Assembly (NCBI GenBank): GCA_017465225.1
Contig: JAFTWQ010000019.1
Span: forward strand, 20,269 to 84,268
Direction of reading: 5' to 3'
Source: Bacteroidales bacterium
GTDB taxonomy: Bacteria; Bacteroidota; Bacteroidia; Bacteroidales; UBA932
DNA: 64,000 nt
The translations under genes and the position numbers were made by a program. Numbering within the stretch: position 1 is the first letter of the stretch; each line of letters starts with the position of its first letter. The notes under the pieces are model-generated. The model ran no database searches. It saw only the letters and a list, made by a program, of their open reading frames with translations, and was not told the DNA's origin. Below, piece by piece: positions 20,433-27,336 of the stretch.

Positions 20433-21524
20433 CATTTTGTTATCGTATAGGCTCTTTATCCTATACCTCTTACGGTTTCCTCGTAAGTTCAGACTATATC
20501 TTCACCCTATTTAGGGGTCGGGCACTCGTGTCAGGTTTATTGGTTTCCATCCTCACCTGTTAGTCGTTGAGCCTTCTGTGATACTTTTACTGGATTCTCA
20601 CAGCTTGGTTGCTGATTACCATATCTACATATATGCCCTTTACATGGTTTATTTTGCTTTATGTTTCTAATGATAGTTTCTGACCAAACACCTAAGTATT
20701 CAGCGGCAGATTTTACAGAAGGGAAATACTGTTCGTCTATATAGACACTTTTTGAAGAAGATTTATGTACTTTATATGTTTTTTGGTGTTCGTTTTCATA
20801 TCTACAAGGATTACCGTTTGTATCATAACCCCGTTTACACCAAACCATAACAGTATTGGTAGCTACATTAAGCTTTTTTGCGGCATCTACCGCTCCCTTA
20901 TAGGTCTGACCATTGATAACTACTGCACGTTTCTTTTTCTCTGCAACCCTCTTAGAGACTTCTTTTTGCTTCATTGGATTATTTTCGCGCATTCTTTCTC
21001 TCTGCTCCTGAGACTTCATAACATTGTTCTCAGAGTATTCTTTTCTACGTTCAACAGTCCACCACTCGATGTTGCCACCTGCGCCACCCTTGTTAATATT
21101 GCAAACACACTGCCCTTTCTCTTTCATCTCGGCAACATATAAAGCTTCATATTTAAAGGCATCCGCTTCTTCTTCAAATGTTTTAACGATTCTACTAGCG
21201 CAAGGGACTCGTTTTATAAAATCATCAAACATTCTATTGTGTTTTCTGACCTTATACCGTCTTTTGCTTCCTTTGCCTACATAAATAATTTCACCTGTAT
21301 CTATAATAAACCATTCATATACATAAAACATTCTGATCGCCTCTCTTAAAATCAATCTTCTGTTATATAATACACTAATTTTAAGAGAAATACTGAGAAT
21401 GTAGACTTAGGCTTTTCAGCAGTTCACCCGATTGCCAGTGCGTATTACTACGCACAAGTGCCTACTGTATCAACCTTATCAAAAGTGATAGCTTCTTTAA
21501 TGGCTTTAAAGAAGTTTTTCAAGC
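20433..21524 (-). mobile_element. Group I self-splicing intron (1,092 bases)
   Basis: Splice sites inferred from exon continuity: 5' exon ends ...CAGCAGT and the intron begins GCTTGAAAAAC; it ends ...AAAATG before GCTGTGAGACG. U before the 5' site and G at the intron end obey group I rules. The core includes AAGATATAGTC (plus-strand complement near 20,487-20,500), the conserved 3' strand of P7, with a CCCTAAATAGGG stem (P8) just before it and GTGCCCGAC as the partner. A P/Q-like GAAAAGCCTAAGTC segment lies near the 5' end. I did not resolve P1. The intron carries a homing endonuclease gene. Confidence 0.88.
20537..21331 (-). CDS. GIY-YIG homing endonuclease inside the intron
   Basis: 264 residues from the ATG at 21,331 (GAGAGGCGATCAGA upstream). 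The N-terminus, Y-V-Y-E-W ... G-E-I-I-Y-V-G-K-G-S, is a variant GIY-YIG nuclease. The C-terminus has nuclease-associated modular domains: an N-N-P-M-K-x-x-E-V type (NUMOD3) and two NUMOD1-like DNA-binding units (I-N-G-Q-T-Y-K-G-A-V-D-A-A-K-K and P-S-V-K-S-A-A-E-Y-L-G-V). It would cut intron-less alleles so the intron spreads. Coding is more AT rich than the exons. Confidence 0.9.
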   Translation of the reverse strand: MFYVYEWFIIDTGEIIYVGKGSKRRYKVRKHNRMFDDFIKRVPCASRIVKTFEEEADAFKYEALYVAEMKEKGQCVCNINKGGAGGNIEWWTVERRKEYSENNVMKSQEQRERMRENNPMKQKEVSKRVAEKKKRAVVINGQTYKGAVDAAKKLNVATNTVMVWCKRGYDTNGNPCRYENEHQKTYKVHKSSSKSVYIDEQYFPSVKSAAEYLGVWSETIIRNIKQNKPCKGHICRYGNQQPSCENPVKVSQKAQRLTGEDGNQ

Positions 21525-21912
21525 ACTGCTGTGCCGCGAAGCGATTCTCAGCAATCGCCGCGCCAAGCGCAAAGCGATTTTCGAGAACGTCTCTGCCAAG
21601 ACCGTTGAAGCCCTGAAGCATAGTCGTGTTCTGTGCGTAGAAGCCGTCACACAGACCGTTTTGGATACCGCGAATACCGTCTTTGATATCCTGTGCATTG
21701 AAGCCATCAAACAAGTCATTGCGAGTCAATGCACCGTTGGTGAATGCCGCCATGCCGTTGTTGCCCCAACCGCCGAAGCCACCGCCGCCCATAAGAGCGA
21801 AGATAACAAAGATCCACATAAACCACATACCACCGCCGCAGCCGAAGTTATCATTGTGATTGTTATTGATGTCCATGACAGGTACTACACCTGCACCGTT
21901 TTCAAATGCCAT
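21525..21912 (-). CDS. Exon 1 of the intron-split Gly-rich membrane protein
   Basis: 388 bases from the ATG at 21,912 (GAGGTGAAAAGA upstream). The protein begins M-A-F-E-N-G-A-G-V-V-P-V-M-D-I-N-N-N, then a hydrophobic Gly-rich helix (M-W-F-M-W-I-F-V-I-F-A-L-M-G-G-G-G-F-G-G-W-G), then helical repeats of the G-I-Q-N-G-L-C-D-G-F type. This N-terminus is typical of a protein found in many Bacillota prophages near lysis and tail genes, of unknown role. Reading on into the intron gives an early stop (22 or so residues after the splice site), so splicing is needed for the full protein. Confidence 0.8.
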
Positions 21913-21965
21913 TCTTTTCACCTCGTTGTTTTTATTTTTTATCTGAAAATCTGACTGCGCGCTTG

Positions 21966-22181
21966 TCAGAACTTCATTCCAAACATTTGGGTAAACCGAC
22001 TAAAAGACTGTTGTACAAATTGTTCAAACGCTTTTTCGTTCATGCCATTCTGACGAGCAAGATTGTAAGCAGTTTGTTGTAACTGTTGCTCGTCTTTACC
22101 CTGACCCATTCGCAACGCTTGTTGCATTATCGGATTGTTTCCAAACATTTGTTGGAACATCATTTGCATTGGATTGAACAT
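21966..22181 (-). CDS. Small Met/Gln-rich protein
   Basis: 71 residues, start M-F-N-P-M-Q-M-M-F-Q-Q-M-F-G. It then has two short helices (Q-Q-L-Q-Q-T-A-Y-N-L-A-R-Q-N-G-M). Very rich in Gln and Met. Small proteins of this composition accompany the Gly-rich membrane protein gene in Bacillota prophages. It overlaps the end of the next upstream gene by 86 bases in a different frame, which is a lot. Function unknown. Confidence 0.6.
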   Translation of the reverse strand: MFNPMQMMFQQMFGNNPIMQQALRMGQGKDEQQLQQTAYNLARQNGMNEKAFEQFVQQSFSRFTQMFGMKF

Positions 22182-22572
22182 TTACACTCACTCCTTGAAG
22201 TAATTTTTCAAGTTTTTCCACTCGCTGTTGAAGCGCGATCACCGCGCCGCTTTCCGCATAGACTGGCTGTTTTGTCTCTTGCTGTACCGATTTGTGGTAA
22301 ACCTCGAATACTGGATTACCGTTCAGGTCTATCGTTTTGGTATATATCTTGTTTTCAGACAAGGAAGGAAAGACAAACACGCTTCCATCTAAATCAATCT
22401 GTGCCGCTCGCGCTTCTTCCATACCCGTCACGATTCTGCCCTTAAGACCACTCTGTGCCTGCGGCATACTGCTGTATGGCTGTGGATATTGCTGCTGCAT
22501 CTGCTGTAGACGCTGTTGATACATATTAACGGGATTCATTCCGCTGTATGGAGATTGATACATTCCGTACAT
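22096..22572 (-). CDS. Phage structural-type protein, unknown
   Basis: 158 residues from the ATG at 22,572 (GCGAGGTGATAAG upstream). The N-terminus is Tyr/Gln/Met rich (M-Y-Q-Q-R-L-Q-Q-M-Q-Q-Q). A central segment, A-A-Q-I-D-L-D-G-S-V-F-V-F-P-S-L-S-E-N-K-I-Y, matches the middle of proteins common in Bacillota prophages beside the Gly-rich gene. A coiled coil follows (L-Q-Q-R-V-E-K-L-E-K-L). Function unknown. Confidence 0.65.
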   Translation of the reverse strand: MYGMYQSPYSGMNPVNMYQQRLQQMQQQYPQPYSSMPQAQSGLKGRIVTGMEEARAAQIDLDGSVFVFPSLSENKIYTKTIDLNGNPVFEVYHKSVQQETKQPVYAESGAVIALQQRVEKLEKLLQGVSVNVQSNANDVPTNVWKQSDNATSVANGSG

Positions 22573-22667
22573 TCTTATCACCTCGCCTATATTGTACGGT
22601 GAAATCATTCGGTGAAAACGTCATGATAATGCCTTGATTCTGCCGTCAAAATGCCATCTGGGCATAA

Positions 22668-22702
22668 AAAAAAGTCCCTCCATCACGGAGGGATTTTTTT
22701 TA
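22668..22702. terminator. Bidirectional rho-independent terminator
   Basis: TCCCTCC...GGAGGGA (22,675-22,693) with long A and T runs on both sides. It overlaps the last codons of the gene at 22,683 and separates it from the genes downstream. Confidence 0.85.
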
Positions 22703-22931
22703 ATAAGACTTTGTGAATTTTTTCATACGCATTTTCGATACGTCGGTTGACGCTTCGTTCGGATATGTTCATATGCTGTGCGATCTTAACGATGCTCCAA
22801 TCCTTGCCGAATTTCAGCATGATGATCTCCTGTTCTTCGGGCAAAAGATTGCTTTCTTTGATGATATCGTCAAATTCTTCTCGGATTGCTCCAGATAAGC
22901 AGGAGCGTGCTGTTCTTCTGTGGTCGTGCAT
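22683..22931 (-). CDS. Sigma region 4-like HTH protein
   Basis: 82 residues from the ATG at 22,931 (GGGAGGAAACGA upstream). The pattern L-P-E-E-Q-E-I-I-M-L-K-F-G-K-D-W-S-I-V-K-I-A-Q-H-M-N-I-S-E-R-S-V-N-R-R-I is the helix-turn-helix of sigma-70 region 4 or of ArpU-type regulators. It could regulate late genes or the lysis cassette. It overlaps the TM protein upstream by 118 bases in another frame. A longer frame up to 23,015 lacks a ribosome site. Confidence 0.65.
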   Translation of the reverse strand: MHDHRRTARSCLSGAIREEFDDIIKESNLLPEEQEIIMLKFGKDWSIVKIAQHMNISERSVNRRIENAYEKIHKVLLKKIPP

Positions 22932-23092
22932 TCGTTTCCTCCCATGATGTGCGTAAATATGCACGCAAGATTGAACGCAATGCTTGCCGCCAGAAGAAGC
23001 ACTAAGAAAAAGCAATATCGTTTCAACCTGCGTATCTTGATCGTCGACATGACTATGTACATTTTCATGTTGGCTACCCGCTTATCTGTCAT
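22814..23092 (-). CDS. Small membrane protein with signal-anchor
   Basis: 92 residues from the ATG at 23,092 (GAGGGGGATAAA upstream). A basic N-terminus (K-I-R-R-L-K-R-Y) leads into one transmembrane helix (C-F-F-L-V-L-L-L-A-A-S-I-A-F-N-L-A-C-I-F). The remainder overlaps the 82-residue HTH gene by 118 bases in another frame, so the far C-terminus may be forced. It lies in the lysis region just after the lipoprotein-like gene. Function unknown. Confidence 0.5.
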   Translation of the reverse strand: MTDKRVANMKMYIVMSTIKIRRLKRYCFFLVLLLAASIAFNLACIFTHIMGGNECTTTEEQHAPAYLEQSEKNLTISSKKAIFCPKNRRSSC

Positions 23093-23103
23093 TTTATCCC
23101 CCT

Positions 23104-23613
23104 CTAGAATTTAATCTTTACTCCGACAGCCGTGCTGTCATTGTCCTTATATACCCAACCTGCGTATGTATTCGACTTGCCAACAGGGAAGTCAAGCGTA
23201 TATGCCGCGCCGTTCTCGCCATAGCCTACTCCTACCGCCCATCGTTTTGTTTTGTCCCATACGGGAACATTTACGTCCACCGCAACCTTGCTCGTCTGTG
23301 TCAGATCGAGCTTGTTATTGTCGAATACATACTGTTCATCGTCCGCTTTTGTGAATGTCTGTTCCTGCCCGTTGACGCTGATCGTGAAGTCCGTCTTGCC
23401 GATGTCGGCAGTCATGTCGGCACGTTCGCCCTCTGCTTTCGGCACGTAGACGATCTTCGTTTCCGTTTTTGTCTCTCCTTGCGCGTATACGGGCACGTTT
23501 TTCTCTATCGTGACCGTTTCCCCTTGCGCGTGATAATCGCCTGCCAGACAGCCGCCTGCGAAGCACAGCAGGCACATACAGGCGGTAGGGATATACTGCT
23601 GAATGTTCATCAT
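23104..23613 (-). CDS. Lipoprotein-like beta-rich lysis-cassette protein (possible spanin component)
   Basis: 169 residues. The N-terminus (C-M-C-L-L-C-F-A-G-G-C-L-A-G) is a signal sequence ending in a weak lipobox (A-G-G-C). After an extended linker with K-T-E-T-K-I-V-Y-V-P-K the protein is beta-rich and ends W-A-V-G-V-G-Y...G-V-K-I-K-F, a pattern with a C-terminal Phe as in outer-membrane beta proteins. It directly follows the endolysin gene (4-base overlap). In a diderm host a lipoprotein here could be a spanin that disrupts the outer membrane. This is inference. Confidence 0.6.
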   Translation of the reverse strand: MMNIQQYIPTACMCLLCFAGGCLAGDYHAQGETVTIEKNVPVYAQGETKTETKIVYVPKAEGERADMTADIGKTDFTISVNGQEQTFTKADDEQYVFDNNKLDLTQTSKVAVDVNVPVWDKTKRWAVGVGYGENGAAYTLDFPVGKSNTYAGWVYKDNDSTAVGVKIKF

Positions 23614-24131
23614 TGTTCCCTCGTGATATAATCCGTCACACCGCGAGCGATCGCACGTGCGAACTCATCCGTATTGTCGATAAGGAGCATTTCATCCTCC
23701 GTATTGTCGATGAAAGCCGTCTCTACCAAGACAGCAGGACAGTCGGTATATCTAAGGACGTAGAACCCCGCTTCTTTGACGCCGCGATCGACCGTACCGA
23801 GACTGGTAACGATCTGCGACTGGATATGATGTGCGAGTGCATCTCCTTCTCCGGCGCCATAGTAGCAGAATGTCTCTGTCCCGCGCGCATTTCTATTCGC
23901 CGCATTGCAATGAATGCTGACGAAGAGATCTGCTCCCCACTCGTTAGACGCAGCACAGATGTCTTCCAGTTCGCTTCTATGTACCGTCAGTACTTCACAG
24001 CCTGCCGCCTCCAGATACGCGGCGACTCTTCCCATCAAATCAAGCGCCAGCTCCGCTTCTGTAATGCGGCTGCCGATTGCGCCGGGGTCTACTCCAACGA
24101 AGTGCCCGCCGTTGATACAAATCTTTGTCAT
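23610..24131 (-). CDS. Endolysin: N-acetylmuramoyl-L-alanine amidase (Amidase_3)
   Basis: 173 residues, one catalytic domain and no cell-wall-binding domain. Zinc ligands are H10 (N-G-G-H), E25 (I-T-E-A-E) and H74 (S-I-H-C-N), and the catalytic glutamate is E137 (V-L-V-E-T-A-F). It cleaves the bond between N-acetylmuramic acid and L-alanine in peptidoglycan. There is no signal peptide, so export needs the holin encoded next to it. A compact single-domain lysin is usual for phages of diderm hosts. The start overlaps the holin stop by four bases. Confidence 0.92.
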   Translation of the reverse strand: MTKICINGGHFVGVDPGAIGSRITEAELALDLMGRVAAYLEAAGCEVLTVHRSELEDICAASNEWGADLFVSIHCNAANRNARGTETFCYYGAGEGDALAHHIQSQIVTSLGTVDRGVKEAGFYVLRYTDCPAVLVETAFIDNTEDEMLLIDNTDEFARAIARGVTDYITREQ

Positions 24132-24430
24132 TTTTTCTCCTCCTCTTCGAATCGATCGGGAATGCCGTCATGGTCGGTATCTACCATGCATCCTGCTATG
24201 AATGTCACGAATGCTACCATGCTTGTCCCCACCATCTCTTTGATAAGCGAAAGAAGGTCGCTCATGACGACCTTCCCCGCATACCACTGGCAGAGCCATG
24301 CCGCGTAATATGTAAGGACAAGCATAGCCACCATACCGAAATACAAAAAAACAACCCACTTGATAGGTTGTCTCATACCGTTTATCTTTGCCGTTACCTT
24401 CGGCAATATCCCTTTCAGCTTTTCAAGCAT
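24128..24430 (-). CDS. Holin candidate
   Basis: 100 residues from the ATG at 24,430 (GAAAGGACTAGTC upstream). Two hydrophobic segments: W-V-V-F-L-Y-F-G-M-V-A-M-L-V-L-T-Y-Y and M-V-A-F-V-T-F-I-A-G-C-M-V. A short acidic tail, D-T-D-H-D-G-I-P-D-R-F, looks like a calcium-binding loop. Size, topology and a 4-base overlap with the amidase gene make it the holin that opens the inner membrane at the end of infection. Confidence 0.75.
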   Translation of the reverse strand: MLEKLKGILPKVTAKINGMRQPIKWVVFLYFGMVAMLVLTYYAAWLCQWYAGKVVMSDLLSLIKEMVGTSMVAFVTFIAGCMVDTDHDGIPDRFEEEEKK

Positions 24431-24432
24431 GA

Positions 24433-24705
24433 CTAGTCCTTTCTGCACTTGCAGTTATTGCAGAATGAGTGAAACTCTTCTTCAAGATGCGTGAGACGGT
24501 TTGTATTCGTCTCGATCGCCGTCTCGCCTGCCGCTACTCGCTCCCCCAGAGCGGTCATTTCCTTCCTGCGTTCTTCAAGTGATTTTGACAAATTGTCGAC
24601 TGCTTTTTGCAGCCCCTCGATCGATTTATTCAATGGCGATACGATAAACCATGTGATAACCATCGCGAGAAGTCCGATGACATTGATGAAGTCGTTCATT
24701 TCCAT
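24433..24705 (-). CDS. TM plus coiled-coil protein (XhlA-like or inner spanin candidate)
   Basis: 90 residues. An N-terminal membrane helix (V-I-G-L-L-A-M-V-I-T-W-F-I-V) is followed by a long coiled coil (I-E-G-L-Q-K-A-V-D-N-L-S-K-S-L-E-E-R to T-N-T-N-R-L-T-H-L-E-E-E) and a final C-N-N-C-K-C. The TM-first order with an extended coiled coil is that of Rz-type inner spanins, but XhlA-like haemolysin proteins of Bacillota phages also combine a TM segment with a coiled coil. It is next to holin and endolysin. Confidence 0.6.
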   Translation of the reverse strand: MEMNDFINVIGLLAMVITWFIVSPLNKSIEGLQKAVDNLSKSLEERRKEMTALGERVAAGETAIETNTNRLTHLEEEFHSFCNNCKCRKD

Positions 24706-24708
24706 CTT

Positions 24709-25188
24709 CTACACCTCCAATTCGACCACCTGCACTTTCTCTGCTGTGATCGCCGCATTGACTGCTTCCTTCGCCTTGCGGTACGCAACATGAAGCGTGT
24801 TTGAACGAACAGCGACAGCGGATACTACCGAGATAAGGTCATTTGCCGACACAAGAACAGAAGCATTGTCTGCAAGCGTCCAGTATATCGTCTGTCCCGA
24901 AGCCTGCAAGGCAATGATAGCGTTATTGATACGCTCTCTCGCTTTGTCATCGTAATCGTATGTACAACCATTGACGGTAATATCTTCGACTTCAAGCCGA
25001 TCGCGTTCAGCTTTCAATGCTTCGATTTTCTGCGCTTTGACTTCGTCGAGCGTTGGCTCGGGCAGTGCCACTACTTCGTAAAAGTCGCCTTTATCCTCGA
25101 TCAGCGCACCGTTTTTATTGCACCACATTGCCTCGTTGAAATAATCGATTTCATCATAATTGCCTTTTGGAAAAATTGTTCCTATCAT
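24709..25188 (-). CDS. Tail fibre assembly-type protein (DUF4376-like)
   Basis: 159 residues from the ATG at 25,188 (GGAGGTAGAAAA upstream). The N-terminal part is short and polar. The C-terminal half has L-K-A-E-R-D-R-L-E-V-E-D-I-T-V-N-G-C-T-Y-D-Y-D-D-K-A-R-E-R-I and later G-Q-T-I-Y-W-T-L-A-D-N-A, the DUF4376 pattern found in small proteins next to tail fibre genes. It probably chaperones or completes the fibre encoded immediately upstream. Confidence 0.75.
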   Translation of the reverse strand: MIGTIFPKGNYDEIDYFNEAMWCNKNGALIEDKGDFYEVVALPEPTLDEVKAQKIEALKAERDRLEVEDITVNGCTYDYDDKARERINNAIIALQASGQTIYWTLADNASVLVSANDLISVVSAVAVRSNTLHVAYRKAKEAVNAAITAEKVQVVELEV

Positions 25189-25199
25189 TTTTCTACCTC

Positions 25200-26654
25200 C
25201 TATACTCCGCAAACATACCAACGATGCGATCCGTGTTGATGTGAAGAAAAAGTCGTCGTGGTCAGATTGCTTGCATCGCCGTATCCACTTGTCACTTTAC
25301 CGCCACCGACCGCCTGCGAGATTGCACAGTAGTCTGTCGTTTTCATCGCAACATGCAGGTTTATCGTTACGGTGTTATATCCAGAGCCTTCAACATACCC
25401 GCCTTGCTCAATCCAACCGTCGCTATATTTGCGATACCACTCAGTACCGCTTCGATACGACGATACAACAACGGCGGGTTTCGTCGTGGACGCGCCGCCG
25501 ATCGTTGTCGCGCGCGCAGTGAAGGGCGATGATACCTTTGCATCAATATCTACCTCTGCCGCAGTAAGTCTTGTTTCCGCAGAACTGATTCTTGTTTCCG
25601 CAGAAGTCAGACCTGCCGAAATATCTGCAATATCCTGATTACCTACATTGGACACAGTACCAAATGCCTTGACGAGCCACATACCTGCGATAGATTTAGG
25701 CTGTACCGTGTCGCTGTTGCCGTACACAGACGAAGACCGCGAAGCATCTAACGTAACTATATCCGTTGACCAGTTTGCACTACTGATACCCATCAACCCC
25801 ACATTAACAGTAGAGCCATCTGCAAGAGTAGAGGAAATAGCACCAGAAGGTCCAGTAACAGTATTGTAATTTTTAGAAGTGGCACTCGTTCCTACTCTTC
25901 TCATGCCAAACGTACCTTTAATATTCGGCAATCCTGCTTCGAGGTAACTACCTACTTCCTCAATGCTATTCGCACCTTTTACCCAACAAGACAGACTTTG
26001 TACGCGGAATGTGGTACTTCCGTCACCGTCCGAGTAGAAAGGTACGTTGCCTGCATTGGCAGTCGCTTTTTCCTGCCATTCAGCTTCGGTAATGAGAAAA
26101 CCTGTCTGCTGTTGAATCCATGCCCATAAATCTGCATAGGCTTCTCGGCTGTATTCACCACCAAAGAGAGGGAGAGAGCCGGCAGGGATGTTTGGATTCG
26201 TTGTGAAGTATTCGTGCCCGATCGGCATGCCTGCGGATACGCTCACATTACCGTTTTTATCAGGTGCAGTGTCGTTTACCGTCTTGATGTACGTTGTATT
26301 GATAGCATTGCCATCGCTGTCCTGCTGTGCTTTTGTGGCTGTTGCCGCATTGCCTGTATATTGGCTAAGACTGAGATAGCCTGCTATTGTTGTGCCGTTA
26401 AGACTCCATTGGATCTGTTTACTTTGAAGGATATTCTGATTTGGCGCGATCAATTGAATGTTGCCTGCGGCGGGAACAGTAAGAGCAGCAGCACTCACAA
26501 CAGTAGAAAAAGTCTTTTTCCCTGTAATAGTCTGCTCCGCATCCTCGCTTACTGCTCCTTCGACGTATGCCGCCTTCGTCACAGGCATATCAATTGTGCT
26601 GTTGCCATTGGCATCTTTGCTCGTGATAACGATCTGTCTTTCAGTGATCGCCAT
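25200..26654 (-). CDS. Tail fibre with collar-like domain
   Basis: 484 residues. The N-terminal part has repeated trimeric-fibre features. Near residues 144-230, P-I-G-H-E-Y-F, G-S-L-P-L-F-G-G-E-Y-S-R-E-A-Y-A-D-L-W and F-R-V-Q-S-L-S-C-W are the phage tail collar motif. A coiled segment with S-S-A-E-T-R-I-S-S-A-E-T-R repeats follows, then a receptor-binding type C-terminus. It is the second fibre gene of three, so it is probably the distal receptor-binding part. Starts with GGAGGTGGTTAT upstream. Confidence 0.8.
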   Translation of the reverse strand: MAITERQIVITSKDANGNSTIDMPVTKAAYVEGAVSEDAEQTITGKKTFSTVVSAAALTVPAAGNIQLIAPNQNILQSKQIQWSLNGTTIAGYLSLSQYTGNAATATKAQQDSDGNAINTTYIKTVNDTAPDKNGNVSVSAGMPIGHEYFTTNPNIPAGSLPLFGGEYSREAYADLWAWIQQQTGFLITEAEWQEKATANAGNVPFYSDGDGSTTFRVQSLSCWVKGANSIEEVGSYLEAGLPNIKGTFGMRRVGTSATSKNYNTVTGPSGAISSTLADGSTVNVGLMGISSANWSTDIVTLDASRSSSVYGNSDTVQPKSIAGMWLVKAFGTVSNVGNQDIADISAGLTSAETRISSAETRLTAAEVDIDAKVSSPFTARATTIGGASTTKPAVVVSSYRSGTEWYRKYSDGWIEQGGYVEGSGYNTVTINLHVAMKTTDYCAISQAVGGGKVTSGYGDASNLTTTTFSSHQHGSHRWYVCGV

Positions 26655-26666
26655 ATAACCACCTCC

Positions 26667-27320
26667 TTACTCTTCGATGATCTGGATGAACATCTCACCT
26701 TCGGCAAGGTCGTCAGGTACAGATACACCGCTGCGGATCGCTACACCCCATTCTCCTGCACCACTACCTGTAGCACGTAAGACCTGCCCTACCGTGCCAC
26801 CCGTGGGAAGATGTGTGTTGCCTGCGCCTGTCGGATGTGTATAGACGACTGTTTCTGTTCCGTTGATCTTGATGTTGCCGTTGGTCGTGCTTTTTTCAAC
26901 CTTCGTTGCACCCTCTGTGATACCGTTGAGCTTCGTGAGGAGTGCCGTCGTAAAGTCGTTGGTCGAGAGTCCTTTCCCGTCTACCTTGTCCACCTTGTTC
27001 CCGATAGCCGCATTGAGCGACTCGATGACACCCTGATTGGTGGTGATCGCATCTGCGATCTCCTTCAACGTATCGAGCGTTGTCGGGGCAGAATCTACCA
27101 ATTCGGCGATCTTTTCATTGATCATCGTCTCGACCTGCGTTGTTGTGACACCGCCCGCGACCGCACTTTCCAAGTCCGCAATGATCTCTGCAAGAGCTGT
27201 CGCAAGCGTTTTGCCTGTACTTGCGTCAACGATAACGCTTGTCGAGCCTGTCTGCACGTCGATCTGTTTGATCACACCCTCGATTTTTGCCTGAAGAATC
27301 CCTTTTACGATTGTTGCCAT
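26667..27320 (-). CDS. Tail fibre shaft protein
   Basis: 217 residues. Features: a region with T-L-D-T-L-K-E-I-A-D-A-I (common in fibre shafts), a segment V-D-K-V-D-G-K-G-L-S-T-N-D-F-T, and a triple beta-like T-H-P-T-G-A-G-N-T-H-L-P-T-G-G-T-V-G-Q-V-L motif widespread in phage tail fibres. It lies between the T7-like anchor protein and the collar-containing fibre, and is likely a middle segment of one tail appendage. Strong motif match, exact role inferred. Confidence 0.75.
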   Translation of the reverse strand: MATIVKGILQAKIEGVIKQIDVQTGSTSVIVDASTGKTLATALAEIIADLESAVAGGVTTTQVETMINEKIAELVDSAPTTLDTLKEIADAITTNQGVIESLNAAIGNKVDKVDGKGLSTNDFTTALLTKLNGITEGATKVEKSTTNGNIKINGTETVVYTHPTGAGNTHLPTGGTVGQVLRATGSGAGEWGVAIRSGVSVPDDLAEGEMFIQIIEE

Positions 27321-27336
27321 ATTACATCATCCCTTC

